64,000 nt of DNA, from contig JAFLTT010000006.1 in the NCBI GenBank assembly GCA_022509165.1, positions 62,001 to 126,000 of the forward strand, in the 5' to 3' direction. The stretch's first letter is position 1. Each line of letters starts with the position of its first letter. The notes under the pieces were generated by a model, which saw only the letters and a list, made by a program, of their open reading frames with translations, had not been told where the DNA came from and did no database searches. Position numbers and translations under genes: made by a program. Origin of the DNA: Muribaculaceae bacterium (GTDB lineage: Bacteria > Bacteroidota > Bacteroidia > Bacteroidales > Muribaculaceae). Below, piece after piece: positions 61,008-64,000 of this stretch.

Positions 61008-63854
61008 TTATTTCACCATCACCTTTACTGCATCTTTACCGCATCTCACTACATATAAACCTGCCGGTACGCTCACGCTACCGTTTTCCGGAGTTTTAGC
61101 CACCGCCTTACCGTCGAGAGAATATACTGTAGCTCCTCCGCGGGCATTGGTTACGATAATTTCACCATAAGCGCCCATCACAGTCAGGCCTTTCACCTCA
61201 TCAGCGGTGATACCTTCCACACCTGCTCCGTTAAGGTCGGAACTTCCGATCACTACGTAACAGTTTGCCGGAACGGTTACGGTACCTGCCTCTGCATCAA
61301 AGGTGGATACACTTGCATAAGATTGTGAAAGAATCTTATAGGCTGAATTATTCTTATTTTTGAAACTGTAATTGATAGTAAGGCTTCCGGTAATATTCGG
61401 ATTTATGAAAGTGAGAAGTTCCTGATTCTGATATGTTGAGAAAAGAGTGCGGCCATTTACCCAGTTGCCTGAGCCACAGTTAATCTGGAAGTTAGCATCA
61501 TTTCCGAAGAACTGTGGATTGCCGAAACGTATTTCGTTGAGTTCGGCATAATTCACATACAGACCTCTGTGGTTAGGTTCATTATACATGCTCCAGAGCA
61601 CTTTCTTGGGATCCACATTGTTTCCTCCATCAGGATTTTTAGCATTCTGAGCATCTCCAAGTTCACCAAACATCCAGATCATGTGCGAACCGGGGGTCAT
61701 TATCATCTGGGCTGCTGCAGAGCCACACCTCTGCATGCTTACTTCTACATTACCCTTTACCCCGGCCGGTCCCCATGCATCCTGAGAATATGCAAGACGT
61801 TGTTCGTCATGGCTTTCAAGATATGAAACAGTACTCCATTCGGTCCTACCATCCTGCACAGCATACAGACGGTTCATGTTGATTTTATTAGGAGTGTTAT
61901 ATCCCATGGCAAACTCCCTGGCTGCTTCATTTACATTTGCCCAGTTGAGTTCTTTGGAGGCAGCCATATCATTTTCTTCCTGTGCGCCTGCAAGATTTTC
62001 ATTTATACAGTAAGCGCCCGGTTTGGTAGCCTGAATCACACTTTGCAGATAGGCCATCTCCTTCACACGGCTGGAATTATATTTATTGGTATTGGCTTCA
62101 CTATTGTTACCATATGAATCATTTAGACCCAGACCCTTCACAAGGTCGAATCTGAAACCATCCACATTATATTCTGTCAGCCAGTATTCTATTACATCCT
62201 TCCATTGTTGCTGCACCAGAGGATAGCCCTGGTTCCAGTCGTTAAGCACACTGTAGGCATGAGGCGCATTCAGATTGTAGAACGGACTTGCTAAAGCACC
62301 GCCATACATCTGATACCACGGGTGAAGACCATCACTCTGGTTAAACACCATGTCAAGCACTACTGCTATGCCGTTTTCGTGACAAAGATCTATAAACTCT
62401 TTATAATCATTTGGAGTACCGTATGCTTTGTCGATTGCGAAATAGAAATTGGGATTATATCCCCATGAATTATTACCATTGAATTCACAAATGGGCAGGA
62501 GTTCTATCACATTCACTCCCAGAGTCTTCAGATAGTCAAATTTAGCTATTGCCTGTTGCACTGTCCCATTGGCGTCTGCCTTGCCCTCCGTACCGGTAAA
62601 GTCGCGAAGCAGTAATTCATAAATCATCAGATTGTCCTTGTCCGGTATTACAAAATCCTTACATTTCCAATCGTAATCATTTATATTGCCTTGATACACT
62701 GCCACAGGCACTCCCTCAATCACGTCAAATGGATAGTCGGGAAGGTTCGGATATACTCCGGTGATCAGATATTTGTCGTTCCAAGGGTCAAGCACAAGGC
62801 GTGCATAGGGATCGCTCGTCTTCACAGTCACCTTCTCAGATCCGCCCACGGTCTTCACGGTGCCTTGCACTATGAAGAAATAAATATACATTTCGGTTGG
62901 ATCGGATATCTGGTCATTACCCACAGTTGTCCAGAAATAACGCATGGGTGCGCTTTGATTGGTCACAGGATTGGTGGTATTATAATCGGTATAATACATC
63001 TGCTGTGCACCGGTTGTCTTATAATTGTTCCATGATCCCAGTAGCACCATATTCGACATTTCCGGGGCTGCCACGCAGAAAGTCACGCTTCCGTCGCTGT
63101 TGGTCACCGGTCCCATCACCGGTACTCCACCGTTGCCCGGATAGGCTTTCTGGGTTGGAGCCGGAAGATAGGCATAATATTGGGTAGTAGAAACTGTTTC
63201 ACCATTGGCTGTGGCAGAGGCTGTCACTTCATAGTCTCCCACATTGGCGAAGGTATAGGTTGCTGTGAGGGATTTCACATTCGCATTTGATGCTATTGAT
63301 ACACCGTTTATGCTGATCGACATATTACTGTTCATTGTGGAGGCAGCAGTGAAGGTCACAGCACCGGTAGTCTGGTCAACCAATCCACCTTCCAAAGTGG
63401 AACTCATGGCAATCTGAAGGCCAGAATCTACCACATCTACAAAGATATCACCATTTGAAGCGGTCTTACCCTCTTTTGATTTGTCGGCACTGCGGAATAC
63501 AAATGCGAGTTTGGTGATTTGTTGAGTCACCGGTACCCCATAATAAGTGTGAAGATCAGGAATATTCAGCACCCAGAGGTTCGGTCCCACATATTGCAAT
63601 TCATATTTATCGGAATTATCTCCCCAGTCCGGAGCATTTACCCAGTCTACTCCGCCTACTGTACATCCTGTATGGGCATATACTCTTGTGGAGGCGTTTA
63701 CTCCCATTAGTCCTTTATTACCCTGATCGGCATGGAAGTAAATCTTGATATTCTGCGCATCTTCCTGGAGCGGAGTCGGATCGGTTGTGACCTGAGCCCG
63801 TACGCCAAGTACACAGAATAAGACTGATAAAGTCAGTAAGTAGAATTTTTTCAT
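61008..63854 (-). CDS. Secreted GH13 alpha-amylase/pullulanase-like enzyme with type IX sorting domain
   Basis: The protein is 948 residues with a signal peptide ending RAQ (about 21). An N-terminal Ig/starch-binding-like region includes an E-set type domain (about 250-330, FCVAAPEMSNMVLLGSWNNY). The GH13 barrel follows, with the nucleophile D570 (GFRFDLVKG), acid/base E619 (CINENLAG) and third Asp D683 (ESHDEQR). The layout suggests pullulanase or a related debranching/amylase activity. The last 59 residues (890-948, LTVMGAYGEIIVTN ... GLYVVRCGKDAVKVMVK) are a type A sorting domain of type IX secretion, which PorU would remove. It is probably surface-attached and feeds on starch or glycogen. 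Confidence 0.92.
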   Translation of the reverse strand: MKKFYLLTLSVLFCVLGVRAQVTTDPTPLQEDAQNIKIYFHADQGNKGLMGVNASTRVYAHTGCTVGGVDWVNAPDWGDNSDKYELQYVGPNLWVLNIPDLHTYYGVPVTQQITKLAFVFRSADKSKEGKTASNGDIFVDVVDSGLQIAMSSTLEGGLVDQTTGAVTFTAASTMNSNMSISINGVSIASNANVKSLTATYTFANVGDYEVTASATANGETVSTTQYYAYLPAPTQKAYPGNGGVPVMGPVTNSDGSVTFCVAAPEMSNMVLLGSWNNYKTTGAQQMYYTDYNTTNPVTNQSAPMRYFWTTVGNDQISDPTEMYIYFFIVQGTVKTVGGSEKVTVKTSDPYARLVLDPWNDKYLITGVYPNLPDYPFDVIEGVPVAVYQGNINDYDWKCKDFVIPDKDNLMIYELLLRDFTGTEGKADANGTVQQAIAKFDYLKTLGVNVIELLPICEFNGNNSWGYNPNFYFAIDKAYGTPNDYKEFIDLCHENGIAVVLDMVFNQSDGLHPWYQMYGGALASPFYNLNAPHAYSVLNDWNQGYPLVQQQWKDVIEYWLTEYNVDGFRFDLVKGLGLNDSYGNNSEANTNKYNSSRVKEMAYLQSVIQATKPGAYCINENLAGAQEENDMAASKELNWANVNEAAREFAMGYNTPNKINMNRLYAVQDGRTEWSTVSYLESHDEQRLAYSQDAWGPAGVKGNVEVSMQRCGSAAAQMIMTPGSHMIWMFGELGDAQNAKNPDGGNNVDPKKVLWSMYNEPNHRGLYVNYAELNEIRFGNPQFFGNDANFQINCGSGNWVNGRTLFSTYQNQELLTFINPNITGSLTINYSFKNKNNSAYKILSQSYASVSTFDAEAGTVTVPANCYVVIGSSDLNGAGVEGITADEVKGLTVMGAYGEIIVTNARGGATVYSLDGKAVAKTPENGSVSVPAGLYVVRCGKDAVKVMVK

Positions 63855-64000
63855 GTTATAAATTTTATGGTTAATTATTTTCTAAAAGTCAATATTCCTT
63901 ATCAATTTCCTTCATTTTGATATGGATTATCTCGTAAAATTAAAGATTGCCTTCCGTTTATGCAACAGAAAGCAATCATTTTAACATTTCTCGTGTATAA

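Overview
The window is chromosomal DNA of a gut-type Bacteroidales bacterium; a Muribaculaceae-like member is my best guess, but that rank is inference. The evidence is consistent: promoters of the Bacteroidetes form TTTG-N20-TAnnTTTG, a SusC/SusD pair, a type V (Mfa/Fim-like) pilus operon, type IX secretion genes (porU, porV) with a type IX cargo enzyme, lipoproteins with acidic residues after the lipidated Cys, and a choloylglycine-hydrolase-family enzyme. Most genes from 7.8 to 41.2 kb and after 55.7 kb lie on the minus strand.

Layout. 1-5866 is part of a prophage or phage remnant: a capsid-like gene (cut by the window edge) and an acidic scaffold-like gene on the minus strand, diverging from a small gene, an unknown gene, the large terminase and a short portal gene on the plus strand. 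The two halves are separated by mirrored promoters. The host resumes with pckA. 7834-10440 holds an unknown gene and tyrS. 10502-21618 holds a lipoprotein, then (read on the minus strand) a SusC-SusD-lipoprotein-M16 protease-ChaN-like operon that looks like an import-and-digest system, possibly for iron or haem proteins. 21821-31289 is a six-gene type V pilus operon. 31449-41139 is mixed: a bile-salt-hydrolase-like enzyme, neuC, grpE-dnaJ, ispE, ribBA, rsmD, a DUF3822 gene, asparaginase and a DUF1460 protein without its catalytic Cys. 41223-45523 is a plus-strand run neuD-ispF-uvrD-like-neuB. 45534-50779 is porU, an FAH-like gene and porV. Then come a GH25 lysozyme, a cvpA-sufC-sufD-sufS run without sufB, lgt, an unknown gene, two near-identical tRNA-Glu genes around rpsT, pta-ackA, and a secreted GH13 amylase/pullulanase-like enzyme with a type IX sorting domain.

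The strongest signal not explained by ordinary features is a set of intergenic tracts built from degenerate 7-base repeats. At least seven are present (about 7.7, 30.6, 35.6, 38.4, 50.9, 58.1 and 59.45 kb). Each starts at or just after the stop codon of a minus-strand gene. Five share a two-part layout with a common core, and at two genes (ackA and the DUF3822 gene) the repeat supplies the last codons and the stop. A separate 15-bp direct repeat pair at 60.6-60.8 kb brackets two nested palindromes and looks like a small non-autonomous element.

Functional links: NeuC, NeuD and NeuB, scattered over 13 kb, together cover most of a nonulosonic (sialic/legionaminic-type) acid pathway. PorU/PorV would export cargo such as the GH13 enzyme. 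Lgt would lipidate the many lipoproteins. All functions are read from sequence motifs; no database search was possible.
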